Of a DNA stretch of 22,396 nucleotides, positions 8,388 to 18,397 are shown piece after piece. Within the stretch, counting starts at the first letter, position 1; each line of letters opens with the position of its first letter. A model generated the notes under the pieces. It saw only the letters and a list, made by a program, of their open reading frames with translations. It did no database searches and was not told the origin of the DNA. Source of the stretch: Gnetum montanum. Its lineage: Eukaryota > Streptophyta > Gnetopsida > Gnetales > Gnetaceae. The translations under genes and the position numbers were made by a program. Where the stretch lies: the NCBI GenBank assembly GCA_015680685.1, contig MNCI01003377.1:115325-137720 (forward strand). The letters run 5' to 3'.

Positions 8388-10150
8388 ATGGAGGGAACAT
8401 CTTACATAAAGTCACCCATGTTTTATGGATTCAAATTTGCCTATTGGAAAGCTAAAATGCAAGGGTTCTTCGAATCCATTGAGTTTAAAGTATGGGAGTC
8501 AATCCTTGAAGGCTGCTTTGCTTGTTGATAGCTCCACTGGTATCATCAAGCCTCGTAACAAATGGACACAAGAGGAGAAAGATAAGTTCATGTTTGATTC
8601 TAGAGAAAAAATTGTTTATATTGTGATTTGAATAAATCTGAATTTAATAGAGTAGCAGGATGTAAAATAGCCAAAGAAATTTGGCAAATTTTAGAAGCTA
8701 TGTATGAAGGTACATCTATTGTTAAGTAATCAAAATTGTTAGTCTTGCAAAGTGAATATGATAAGCTTAAAATGAGAGAAGGTGAAAAGATAAAAGATTA
8801 CCTTTTTAGAGCCAATGATATTGTTGTAGCCATTAGAGGTACTAGTAAAGACTTGTCCAAAAGTGATGTGATCATTAAAATGATTAGAACTCATCAACGA
8901 GAGTTCAAACCTAAGGTCATGAAAATGGAAGAAATTAGAGATTTCTCAACTTTTAAATTTGAAGAACTTCAGTGTGCTCTCACTGCTTATGAAATGAATA
9001 TCATAAGGAAAGGAGCTATCTAAGAAAGATCCATTGCCTTGAAAACTACCTCCAAGGAAAAGGAGATTAGTGAGCATGATGAGGGTGGTGAAGATGAGAT
9101 TTCCTTTCTCACTCGAAAGCTATAATGATTGACAATGAGAAAGAACAAAGGAACACATTAGCAGAGATTCAATTCATTCAAAGAGAAAGAAAGAGGTAAG
9201 AATTTTTTGAATTCTAGCTTAGACTTATTTTCTATAGAATGTTGAATTTGTGGAGGAAGAGGCAATATGACCTTCAAATGTCCTAGCAATTTTAGATTGT
9301 AGCCCAAGATTAACTCCACTGAAGAAGTAATTAAGACCAACTTCTATACAAGTTGGAATGATGGGGAGCAAAGTGAGGAAGAAGTGGAGGATGATGCAAA
9401 AAATTCTCATCTCATACGCATGGCCCTCACTAATGACGATGTTGATTCATAAGATGATGATCTTAACAATGATGAAAGGTTTAATATTTTATGTAATGAG
9501 CTTCTGCCATTTCAAAGTCTTTAAACTAAGGTAAGTAAAAAAGTCAAGTCTAAACATCAAGAAATATCATTATTAAATTTTACTATTTTTGATCTTTCTA
9601 AACAACTATCAGACCTAAGGACTGAGAACGAAAATCTAACCTCATCTTTAGAATAGGCTAAAGTGGAAGTTACAGATGTCAAATTAATAAATGAGAGATT
9701 GGAAAAAGAAAAGGAATCCCTTCAAATGGTCCTAGGACAAGGATTATGTCCACATGATAAGAGTGGTCTGGAATGTTGTACATAAGAACATTCATCACCT
9801 ACAAACATATCTCAATTAAATGATCCTTCTAAAGAAAAGCTAACACATCAAAATTAGAGGAAGCACCCATATCTTAAAAGGGTCTTGAAAGGTTTGATTA
9901 TTCTAATCACTCATACTACCATAGAAGGATTAGGTGTTATTATTGTCATAAGTTAGGATATAAACAATGGAATTGCAATCTTAAAAATATTATCATGTAA
10001 GTAATTGGTTATATCATAGGACTCGGTATTATCAAAGTGCACCAAGAAAGGATGTTGTGCAGGATCATAAGGGAGATCAAATGTCAACTCAAAAGACCAA
10101 AGAACTATGAAGAGAATGGAGAATTAAATGGTAGGAACAAAGGAATCAAG
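8388..10150 (+). pseudogene. gag: Broken gag of element B (UBN2-type, two zinc knuckles)
   Basis: The start ATG at 8388 gives MEGTSYIKSPMFYGFKFAYW, the usual plant copia gag opening. A frameshift near 8500 is needed to continue into GIIKPRNKWTQEEKDKF. The best open part is 8736-9020 (KIKDYLFRANDIVVAIRG, then KMEEIRDFSTFKFEELQ and ALTAYEM). Zinc knuckle 1 at 9240-9281 has a TGA after its first Cys and Asn in place of His. An acidic stretch follows near 9365-9475 and a coiled-coil-like Lys/Glu-rich stretch at 9590-9725. Zinc knuckle 2 at 9935-9976 (CYYCHKLG, then KQWNC) has Tyr in place of His. Several other stops are present. Gag would package the element RNA, but this copy cannot encode it. 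Confidence 0.85.
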
Positions 10151-10217
10151 ATACCCTCATCGACGAATTTGTAAAATGGAGCCAAGCTTTGGACATTGGA
10201 GAAGTTTGGCTGGGAAG

Positions 10218-10309
10218 AGAATCCTCAAAAGAGGAAACTCATTCTCTAGCTCTCTAAACTCCNAAGAATCCTCAAAAGAGGAAACTCATTCTCTAGCTCT
10301 CTAAACTCC
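10218..10309. other. Assembly join: single N flanked by identical 45-bp copies
   Basis: 10218-10262 and 10265-10309 are identical 45-bp strings beginning AGAATCCTCAAAAGAGG and ending TCTCTAAACTCC. They are separated by N (10263) and one A. This is what an assembler leaves when two contig ends overlap but are not merged, so the duplication is probably artificial and the true sequence could be longer or shorter here. Confidence 0.8.
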
Positions 10310-10440
10310 ATCAATTTTTGATAGTATAATAGGTAAGTAGAGGTAAGTTTTCTTTTGTGTTTAAGCTTTTATTAAGACTATAGTTCGTTGGTGGCCTTTT
10401 TCAAACCCCCTCTTGATTTTGACAAAATACATCTTTAAAA
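10310..10440. other. Junction region between gag and third ORF promoter of B
   Basis: No coding signal. A TTGGTGGCCTTTTTCAAAC string near 10389 and purine/pyrimidine-rich runs recall the sequence between pol and the last ORF in SIRE-like copia elements, but pol itself is absent. The preceding assembly join means missing sequence cannot be excluded. Confidence 0.3.
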
Positions 10441-10447
10441 AATGAAA

Positions 10448-10634
10448 GACGTCTCTCAAAAAACATCTTTAGGCAAACAAAGATGTCTCTTTCTTTTTTT
10501 GTACACCATGGGCAAGATGTATACTATGTGAGAAAGATGTCTATTGTGAATTTCAAATGTAGAAAAGATGTCTTTCTTTCATAAAAGATGTCTTCTTTTT
10601 CATTCAAAGCCCTTGATTCTCCATTGCTATAAAA
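10448..10634 (+). promoter_or_regulatory. Internal promoter of B: phased dyad array and TATA box upstream of third ORF
   Basis: Core hexamers start at 10448 (GACGTC), 10462 (AACATC), 10482 (GATGTC), 10516 (GATGTA), 10536 (GATGTC), 10556 (degenerate), 10567 (GATGTC) and 10587 (GATGTC). The pairs 10462/10482, 10516/10536 and 10567/10587 are each exactly 20 bp apart and are 34 and 31 bp from one another, reproducing the LTR grid. GCTATAAAAG at 10626-10635 lies 35 bp after the last site. The ATG of the third ORF is at 10679. This is a non-LTR position, so the promoter was either captured or evolved separately (inference). Confidence 0.65.
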
Positions 10635-10678
10635 GACAAACCTCCATTTTTTTTTTCATATTACTTCAGATCTATCCC

Positions 10679-12290
10679 ATGGAGATGACTAGGGCTTCAC
10701 CATTTATAGCAATTTTATTAGATATGGCCCACAAGAAGATGGGAATGTCTTGGCCACCTTCTAAGAAGTGTTCAAGAGGGAGTTCTAGTAGTGTGCCATC
10801 CTCCTACAAGGCCTAATTTTGTAGCATGAGTGCACAACATAAGTTTGAGGTAACTCGAACCACTAGCATAATTTCTAAACATTCCCTTGGTTTTCTAGCT
10901 CATAGATAGCAAACCCTGCTAGACTATTTCAAGCTTTTGAATTGGAACACTTTCATTACTATCTAGTTCTTTAGGTGCTGATTAGAGAATTTTATTGTAA
11001 TATTTTTTTTTGATGCTATTGTTGGGGAATTCACATTAATGGTTGGGGGAATTTTTTTTGAGATCTCCCCCCAAGTTTTGAATGCAATTTTTGATATCTC
11101 TAATCTTGATGTCTTTTAGGTAATCATTGATACCATGCATGATATTTACACAAATGGTATAATACCCATAGTATACGATGAATTCTATGATGTTTGTTTG
11201 ATAGAGATATGCCTTTTGATAGTGGTCATATTGAGAGAAGTAGGATGAATCTTGATGTCTCCACCTTTTCACTTATTATTTTGTTTAACATCATGGTAAA
11301 AGGAGGTAGCTACATTTATCTACTATTGCCCTTAGGTTTTGTACTTGATTGTCTTCTTACAAGTTTATTATTGGATTTGGGGCATACACTCTACTGAGAC
11401 ATTTTGAGCCTCTATGTTAAGGAAAGAATTCATGGACATCCATACCTCATTAGCCTATTGATTCACCAAAGGGGTGTACCTATTCTAGAGTTTTCTTTAC
11501 TTAAAGGAAAGAGGAGTCTCAGTGAGTATGTTTAGAAGAGGAGCAATTCCCATGTTGCAGAGGTGGACCCAAGCACCAGATCGAGGATAGTGGTATCATC
11601 ATCATCTAGGGCCTCTCCATAACTGAGGAGGTCCAAATATTTAGGTGCCTAGATTAGTTCATTATTGAAGAAGCTTCTTTGACCATTTGCATGAGCTATT
11701 GGGAAGGTTGGAAGAAACCTCTCTTACTTACATAAGAGTTTGGATGTAGTTGGTGTTCCACCTTCCTTTGATGGGTAGGTGTTTGAGGAGGTTACTACTC
11801 CTTCTATTTTTGATAGTGAGGAGGATGTCCTTGTACAACTGAGGAACTCTGTAGCAGCTGGACCCTCATGTGCATATGGCTCAAGAATGGAGTTAGATTT
11901 AGAGCCAGAGGCACCCCTAGCTAGTATCCATGTAGCAGCTAGAGTATCATGATTTAGTACCTCCTACTTTCTCAATAACTCCATTAGTTGATGCTTCTTG
12001 CTCATTTGAGCAGCAGGCTATGAAGAGCATCTTTGGGACCATGTCCTAATGGATCCAGCAACCTCTAGCTCCATCAGCTCCACTAGCTTCATCTTAATTT
12101 TGAGTGAAGCTTCGACCTAGGCATGCTTCCATGCAACAGGTTGAGGCATTTGATGAGGATAGAGATCGAGCCATCCTAGCACCAATAGTGATGACAATGA
12201 GGAGGAGACTTATCATCCATCTAGAGTAGTAGAGGATTCAAAGTTTAAGGATGCGATCAATGTTAGTGATTGAGACCTTGGATGATTATT
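10679..12290 (+). pseudogene. Decayed third ORF of element B (plant transposon-protein-like)
   Basis: The first exon-like ORF, 10679-10816, reads MEMTRASPFIAILLDMAHKK and is Ser-rich afterwards (KKCSRGSSSSVPSS). After a stop the reading continues with LLDYFKLLNWN, then FFFDAIVGEFTLMVGGIFFE and ISPQVLNAIFDISNLD. This arrangement resembles the plant retrotransposon domain often labelled putative plant transposon protein. The tail (about 11800-12290) is rich in Pro, Ala, Ser and Glu. Stops interrupt it throughout. Its place between pol position and 3' LTR matches the extra (envelope-like) ORF of SIRE-type elements, but I see no signal peptide or membrane segment that would support an envelope role. 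Family assignment is from memory and tentative. Confidence 0.45.
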
Positions 12291-12738
12291 TTATCTCTCC
12301 TTTTGTTGTTACTCACAAAGGAGAAGACATATTTTGGTTCTCACATGTGTGATTTTAGGGATTTTGCATATATGTGATTGATGTGATATGATAGTTATGG
12401 ATAGTTGTACTTTGATGCGATTTTGGATAGTCTAGTATGAAATAGTTTGTAGATGAGTTATATATAGATGGTGTTTTCCCTTATTATCTTTATGTGGCAT
12501 ACCTTGCTCTTTATTTTTGCATTTGCATTGTTTCCTGTACTATTGAACCTCCATGCTTATTCTAATCCCTAGCTGCCATAGGAATTTATATGTCTTAACA
12601 ATTTCATTGGTTTATTTATATGCTTTATCCTTTTTGGTTATGTTCAAAAAGGGGGAGAAGTAGCTTATCTGTTGTTATGTATTGGGATCAGACTAATCCA
12701 TTTTCTTAAGTTATGGAAATTACCAAAAAGGGGAAGAT
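12291..12738 (+). other. 3' untranslated region and polypurine tracts of element B
   Basis: No coding signal. Two similar purine tracts, AAAAAGGGGGAGAAG at 12646-12660 and AAAAAGGGGAAGAT at 12725-12738, lie 79 bp apart. The second abuts the 3' LTR start (TGTGGACC, 12739) and is the priming polypurine tract. Duplicated AAAAAGGGGGAG tracts before the 3' LTR are typical of SIRE-like copia elements. Confidence 0.7.
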
Positions 12739-13786
12739 TGTGGACCTTTTGGTATGTTAAAACATTAAGAAAAATGGAGAACAAGGTTGTTGTGTGGTTG
12801 TGTGATTATTGTGTTTGCAGGACAAGAACTTGGATTGAGACAAGAAAATTTGAGAAAGCTTAAGAACATGGACAAGTAATGATGAATTCAAAATGCAAGG
12901 GAAGCTGAAGATAGACATCTTTGAGAAATAGTAGATGTCTTTGCATAATTGAAGGATGCATAGGCAAAGATGTCTCTAAGAAATAGCATACATCTTTCCC
13001 CAAAGAAATAAGTCTTCCTAGAGAGAACACTAGTTTTAAAAAGATGTCTTTCCCCAAACAAAGACATCTTTCTAGAATGAAGGAAAATACAGAAAGATGT
13101 CTCAGACACAAAGAAGATGTCTTTCATGACTGTTAGCTAGCCATTGCATGAGTTCCAAGATGGATTTGGAAACATAGTGGCTATAAGAAGACTTTACTTT
13201 CATTGGGAAATGTGTAAGCTTTTGTGTTATCATTGTGTAATCAATTTTCAATCATTATAATCATTGTTTCTTTTCATTTTATTATCATTTATCCATTGTA
13301 AAGTGTGTTGTACCTCAAAGTGAAAGGATCAAAAAACTAATTCCCAATCATCCCTTGTAATTGTTGTTCTCCCATGTTGCCCTATAGGGTTGATGTGCTT
13401 CTTGCGAGAAGGCATTTTGCTTATGCTTTTTGAGATGCTATGGGATTGATTGTGGGTGTAGCGCCATAACACTCCGAAGTGGAGCTCAAGATTGTAAAGT
13501 TTTTGGAAGCCTGGAAACCACATTCTAATCTTTTTGGGACCTTGTGGGGTTGAGTGGTTTTTGTAGCATCACAACACTTCAGAGCAAAGTTTAGATCTTA
13601 TATAGGGTGTGGTGCCCTTCAAACCACATTTGAGAGGAATAAAGTTTGGAGGTGTGCTTGTGATCTATCCTCCAAGTGTGGACTACCCAAGTTGGGGAAC
13701 CATGTTAAATTTGGTGTATGAGCTTTGTTAAAAGAATTTCAATTTGGGAAAATTATTCATCCCCCTGCTATATTCAATGATTCACA
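12739..13786 (+). repeat. 3' LTR of element B
   Basis: Repeats 7303-8332, from TGTGGACC to TTCACA. Array cores start at 12914, 12934, 12969, 12989, 13009, 13043, 13063, 13096 and 13116, with steps of 20, 35, 20, 20, 34, 20, 33 and 20 bp. It lacks exactly one 20-bp unit that the 5' LTR has between 7515 and 7535. CTATAAG at 13181 is 60 bp past the last site, as in the 5' LTR. Confidence 0.9.
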
Positions 13787-14031
13787 AAGATCACCCAAGC
13801 ATCCACTTATATAGTGGTAATAATAGCATGTTTTGGGTACAAGCCATATTATGGAATTATAATCCATAATTAATAATGGCCAAATTGGGTGTGAGAAGTT
13901 ACATATTCTTTTGACATAATACATACTTTAGCTTTTGTTATTTTCAACTAATATTCCAAGAATAATTTGCCAACATGACAACGTTACAACATGAAGGTGT
14001 TTTAAACTTAAAATTAATAACACACCTAACA
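13787..14031 (-). repeat. Element A 3' LTR, proximal part right of B
   Basis: Aligns with 18688-18926 of the 5' LTR (CATCCACTTATATAGTG, GGCCAAATTGGGTGTGA, GGTGTTTTAAACTTAAAATTAA-ACACACCTAACA). It ends at TGTTAGG on the - strand at 14031. The polypurine-like AAGTGTGAGGAT (- strand, 14032-14043) stands just before it. Confidence 0.85.
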
Positions 14032-14096
14032 ATCCTCACACTTATTATTTATTTTAAGACATTACAACTAGGCTTAATCATTACATTTCACAATTT

Positions 14097-15227
14097 ACCA
14101 ATCTAAGTTCTTTCTTATACCATATGAACTTATCCATAGGGATTGCCTTGGTCAACATATCTGCTAGATTTTTTGATTAAGGAACTTTTTCTAGATAAAT
14201 CCTTTATTTTTCAATTTGATCCTGAATAAAATGGTAATTTATCTCAATGTGTTTTGTCCTTGCATGAAACTTGGGATTCTTTGATAGGAAGATTACAATT
14301 TGGTTATCGCAAGAGATGCTTACTTTATTTTGCACTTGTCCAAAGTTTTTGACCAATTATTATAGCCAAACTACCTCTTTTCTTGCTTGAGAAGCTACTA
14401 CATACTTTGCCCTTGTTATCAACAATGAAATACAACTTTGTCTTTTGCAGATCTAGCTGATCACATATGTGTTTATTTTAAAAACATATCAACTTATGGA
14501 TTTTTAGTGAACTAGTTCACCTCCCCAATCTAAATCCACAAAGCCATATAATTCAAAAGAACTCTTCTCATAATAGATAAAAAAATTAATAGTACCTTGA
14601 AGATACCTAAGAATTCTTTTAATCACCATCTAATGTTCCTTACTAGGATTGGATATAAACTTGCTCATAGTTCCTACTACATATACAATATTAGACCTAG
14701 TATAGACCATTGCATACATGAGGCTGCCTACAAAATTAGCATAGGGTATTTTTCTCATTTTCTTCATTTCTTCATCTATTATAGGGCATTGTTACATTGA
14801 TAATTTTATGCCTACAAATAATGGAGTTTTTACTAGCTTACAATCTTGCATATTAATTTTTTCTAAGAAATTATTAACATATGTAGATTCACAAAGCCAT
14901 AACTATTGATCTTTTCTATCTCTTTTAATTTCCAGGTTCAATATTTTCCTTGTGGTACCAAGATCCTTCATCTCAAACTAAGATGATTGCTAGCATTTCA
15001 GCTTTGTGATTCCTTGCATACTATTTCCTACTATCAACATATCATCAACATACAATAGCAGTATCAAATAGGTTTGTGAATTTTTTTAAAATAAATACAA
15101 AGATCATTATCAATTCTTACAAAACCAAAATTTATCTTGCAAGAATCAAATTTCTTATACCACATCTATGCTATACATGATTATGTTGGTATTGGGATTT
15201 CATAGCTTATATATCCTTTTACACCAT
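14097..15227 (-). pseudogene. pol: RT and RNase H part of element A pol
   Basis: In the - strand direction, WYKKFDSCKINFGFVRIDND spans about 15103-15165, the RT catalytic YVDD is at 15041-15052 within LLLYVDDMLIVG, and the RNase H block DNQIVIFLSKN then FHARTKHIEI is at 14241-14308. The C terminus, ADMLTKAIPMDKFIWYKKEL, ends near 14100, next to the polypurine tract. Several frame changes and stops break it. The N-terminal part of RT (roughly 200 residues in a full copia pol) is missing: integrase-like sequence runs almost directly into WYKKF near 15165-15175, so an internal deletion has occurred. Confidence 0.85.
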
Positions 15228-16350
15228 GGCCATGAGGACTGAGAACATAGAAGGAGGATTTCATATGCTTCTCAATTCAAACAACCAAGACAACCAACAC
15301 TACACTAAAACTTACATGGTTTCCCAACTTGGGTACTTCCACATTCAAAGGGTGGAATCCCTACATATCTTTGGACTTTGTTCCTTTAAAAAAATGTGAT
15401 TTAAAGGGCACCACAACTTTTAAAAAATTTGAGCTATGCATGGAGTATTTCATTGTAGAAACACACTTAACCTTACAAGGCCCCAACAAGATTAAAATAT
15501 GATTTCAAGGATCCCATAACCTTTACAATGACATGAGCTCTATGCAGAGTGTTTTCTCGTAGGAAACACACTCAATCCCATAAGGTTCCAACAAGCTTAA
15601 TAGATGCCTTCTTTTAAGAAGCACATCAAACTCGTAGGGCTTATAAAGGGAGAAAAATAATTTAGGAGAGAATGTAGCTACACTTTACAAATTCCTTGCT
15701 TTGAGGATCTTATAATACAAAATGCAACTCACAAAAATTGAGAATTGAAGGACCAAGAAAATCACAAGATATATTCAATGAAGAAATATTTGTATGAATA
15801 GTGCTTGTCCTTTTTACCAAGATAATGTTTTTTATAGCCTCTATCCTTTCACATAACCTTTGGGATTCATGCAATGACTAGGAAATAGCTAGTTGGGACA
15901 TCCCATTCAAGCTTGGAATGTTTCTATGAATTCTAGCCTCTTATAGGTGGGACATCCCACTGCAAACAAGGAAATATCACTTCCCAAGTACAATTAGGAC
16001 ATCTACTATTTTTGTGGGATGTTAGGCTTAAAAATTGAGCTTTTTCATTTGGATTTCTAGTGATCTTTTGGGACATCTCAGTAGATAAGAACACCTTATT
16101 TTGACTTTGTTCACCCTTGTCATCTTTCATCTTTGTTTTTTGATTGAGAATTTTGTCATCTTAGATTGAAAACTTAGCTCTCATCTTGATCTCAACTTAC
16201 TCATTGTCCCAATCTCTTAATGAAACCATTTAATTTCTTTTCCCAATCTCTTATTCTAATATTTTTTTAAGTCCTACAAGATTCCAACAAACAGATTTTC
16301 CACATTCTCCATTTTTCAAGGTTTTGACATATCAAAAGGTTAATAGGCCA
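15228..16350 (-). mobile_element. Solo LTR C in element A, with GGCCA target duplication
   Basis: The LTR runs 15233-16345. GGCCA stands on both sides (15228-15232 and 16346-16350). Removing it restores the integrase reading IFLGYG-HGVKGY across the site. It belongs to the B family: its - strand start TATTAACCTTTTGATATG aligns with TGTGGACCTTTTGGTATG of B, and its downstream half has the same tandem duplication. The end is CTCAGTCCTCA. Only one LTR is present, so the internal region was lost by LTR-LTR recombination (inference). Confidence 0.85.
15829..16077 (-). promoter_or_regulatory. LTR C promoter: array with GGGACATCCC sites, TATA box
   Basis: Core hexamers start at 15897 (GACATC), 15917 (degenerate), 15951 (GACATC), about 15973, 15998 (GACATC), 16018 (GATGTT), 16052 (degenerate) and 16072 (GACATC). 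Steps are 20, 34, then 20, 34 and 20 bp around a central part shortened by about 27 bp. Sites at 15897 and 15951 are GGGACATCCC, in contrast to AAAGACATCTTT in B and E, with both arms changed together. The TATA box (reverse complement of 15829-15836) is 60 bp from the last site, as in B and E. Confidence 0.65.
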
Positions 16351-17200
16351 TATCCAAGAAAAATACATTTATTTAATTTATAATCTAATTTGGATCTACA
16401 TTCTTTAGGCACATGATAATATACTTCCAAATACTCTCAAATGATCCAATGGAACTTTTTTACTAGACCATATCTCTTGTGGGATTTTGCCATCTAGTGA
16501 TGATGAGGACATTCTATTGATTAAGTAGCAAGCTATCATGATAGCTTTTGCTAAAATTTCTTTTCAAGATCAACATTATTGAGCATACACTAAGCTTTTT
16601 CTAAGAGTATTCTATTCATCCATTTTGCAATGCCATTTTGCTGTGGACTGTCTAGAATCCTCTTAGGCCTAGAAATACCATGAGTCCTACAAAACCTGTC
16701 AAATTCATTTGAACAAAGTTCCTCATCATTATTTGTTCTAAGGGCCTTAATTCTTTTATTAGATTAGTTCTCAACAAGAGCTTTATATTCCTTGAATTTA
16801 TCAAGCACTTCATATTTAAAGTTTAGAAATTAAATCCATATTTTCTATAATAATTATCTATGAAGGAGACATAATATTTAGAACTAGCAAGTGAAGTTAT
16901 CAAAATAGGACCAAACACATCACTATGAACTAGATCCAATGTATTTTTAGCTCTTTGAGTACTTTGAGGAAAGCTCAAATGATGTTTTTTTTAACATTTA
17001 AGCAATGTTCATAGAGTGGCAAATGACCTTTCGCATTACCTTTAATTATACCTTTTTCTTAAAGAATTTGGATGGACTTTTCTCCCACATGTCAAAGTCT
17101 TCTATGCTATGGATCCATGGTGAAGTTCTCTTTTTGTGCATGAAATACTTTAGCTTTATTAGCCACTGTAACACCATCCAACTAGTATAGTCTCCCACTT
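16351..17200 (-). pseudogene. pol: Integrase part of element A pol
   Basis: Reading the - strand: AKNTLDLVHSDVFGP, then SSKYYVSFIDNYYRK (FIDN at 16853-16864), then RTNNDEELCSNEFDRFC (16716-16739 for its start), then LDSPQQNGIAKWMNR (core at 16611-16637) and HLRVFG followed by KLDYKLNKCIFLGYG up to C. The fold is recognisable, but the catalytic residues are damaged. The FIDD aspartate is Asn, and the conserved Glu of NGIAER is Lys. So the enzyme could not join DNA even if translated. Some frame changes are needed as well. Confidence 0.85.
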
Positions 17201-18335
17201 TCTTCCTTTTATCTTATGACTATGATGGATTTTCTTGAAAAGAGTTTATAGTTTATTATTCCAAATAACACAAATATGTAAAAATAATCAAAATCAGAAA
17301 TAGGTAATATGTTTTTGGTGAGCTCAGGACATGATATACCTTGGAAATTATAATTATTCTACCATTATAACAATACTTATTTCATCATTCCTAAGAAAAG
17401 TAGAAGCAAACATAACTTCATGGTATTCGAAAAACCATTTTCTTTTAGATGTGGAGCTATATGAAGAACTTGAATCAGTATACAAGTAATTACAATTAGA
17501 GTTACCTCGAGTTGTGAGTACACTCAAGTCTACTATTTCTTCATTAGCATCTTTATTAGAAGAACTAGATCCAACATCTTTCTTCTTTTTATTTAGAATT
17601 TTTAATCCTTATTCAAGTGACCATGCTTCCCAAAATTTCAACACTTTGGTGTTCTCTTGAAGGCATCATCAACAAATTTCTTGAATTTGAAAATATTCTT
17701 ATTGAAGGATTTACTCAATTATTATTTTCCTAGTTCATTAATTGCCAATGCTTTAGTAGGTGCAGGATTAGAGCACTTTCTTTGAACTTCTTCAATTATT
17801 AGTTGTCCTACAACTTCATCAAATTTTAAAGAGGTATTTATACTAGTAATATTTTAAATAATATTTTCCTATGAATCAAGAAGTGATTGTAACAAGGTAA
17901 TACATTAATCTTCTTCTTCCACCTTACTATTAATTGATTGTAATTATGTCACAATAGTATTGAAAGCAGTAAGATAAGATGAAATAGTATTATTTTCATA
18001 GATCTTTAACAATAATAATTTCCTTTTAAGATGTAATTTATTTGAGTAAGAACTAGATTATTATATCTTACCCACAGTATCTCATAATTCCTTTGCAATC
18101 TTTTCATCTTACAAATTTATAAGCACAAGATTAGAAATACCTTTATGGATTTTTCCAAAGCTAGACAATCTAATTAATTCTAGTCTCTAATTTTCATGCT
18201 TTTTGGTTTAATTCTAATGATGCATACATCTTGTTTCTTTTCAACTAGAAGATCTTCTATCTTGAGCTTCCAAATATTACAGTTGTTGCCATTGAACCTT
18301 TCTATTTCTTCAATGTACTTAGCATTAGTTTCCAT
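17201..18335 (-). pseudogene. gag: Gag and protease remnants of element A
   Basis: Gag begins METNAKYIEEIERFNG at 18335, followed by IWKLKIEDLLVEKK and a stop at 18180. This is the classic copia gag opening. A decayed zinc knuckle near 17610-17650 reads KC-stop-NFGKHGHL. Near 17416-17445, KWFFEYHEV marks the sequence that normally follows the protease active site, but the DSG motif itself is not found. Frames change several times between these landmarks. Weak gag-pre-integrase sequence probably occupies 17201-17400. Confidence 0.75.
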
Positions 18336-18386
18336 CTTAATGTACTTTATGAGATAAAATCCTTGAGAATTAAACAAACCATGATT

Positions 18387-18394
18387 TGATACCA
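18387..18394 (-). other. Primer-binding site of element A
   Basis: TGGTATCA on the - strand, continuing AATC instead of GAGC, three bases after the LTR end. It is a copia initiator tRNA-Met site with two changes in its distal part. Confidence 0.8.
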
Positions 18395-18397
18395 ATT

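Larger units (their letters stand above)
7303..13786 (+). mobile_element. Element B: nested Ty1/copia-like LTR retrotransposon lacking pol
   Basis: Complete from LTR to LTR: 5' LTR 7303-8332, primer site 8335-8346, gag remnants, third ORF region, polypurine tracts and 3' LTR 12739-13786. It lies inside A's 3' LTR, with AAGAC (7298-7302) on the left and AAGAT (13787-13791) on the right as a 5-bp target duplication with one change. The A LTR sequence reads through this site at 18688-18712. Gag with two zinc knuckles, an extra region after pol and repeated AAAAAGGGGGAG before the 3' LTR recall the SIRE/Maximus lineage (from memory of that lineage). No protease, integrase or RT is recognisable, and an assembly join at 10263 may explain that. 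Confidence 0.85.
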
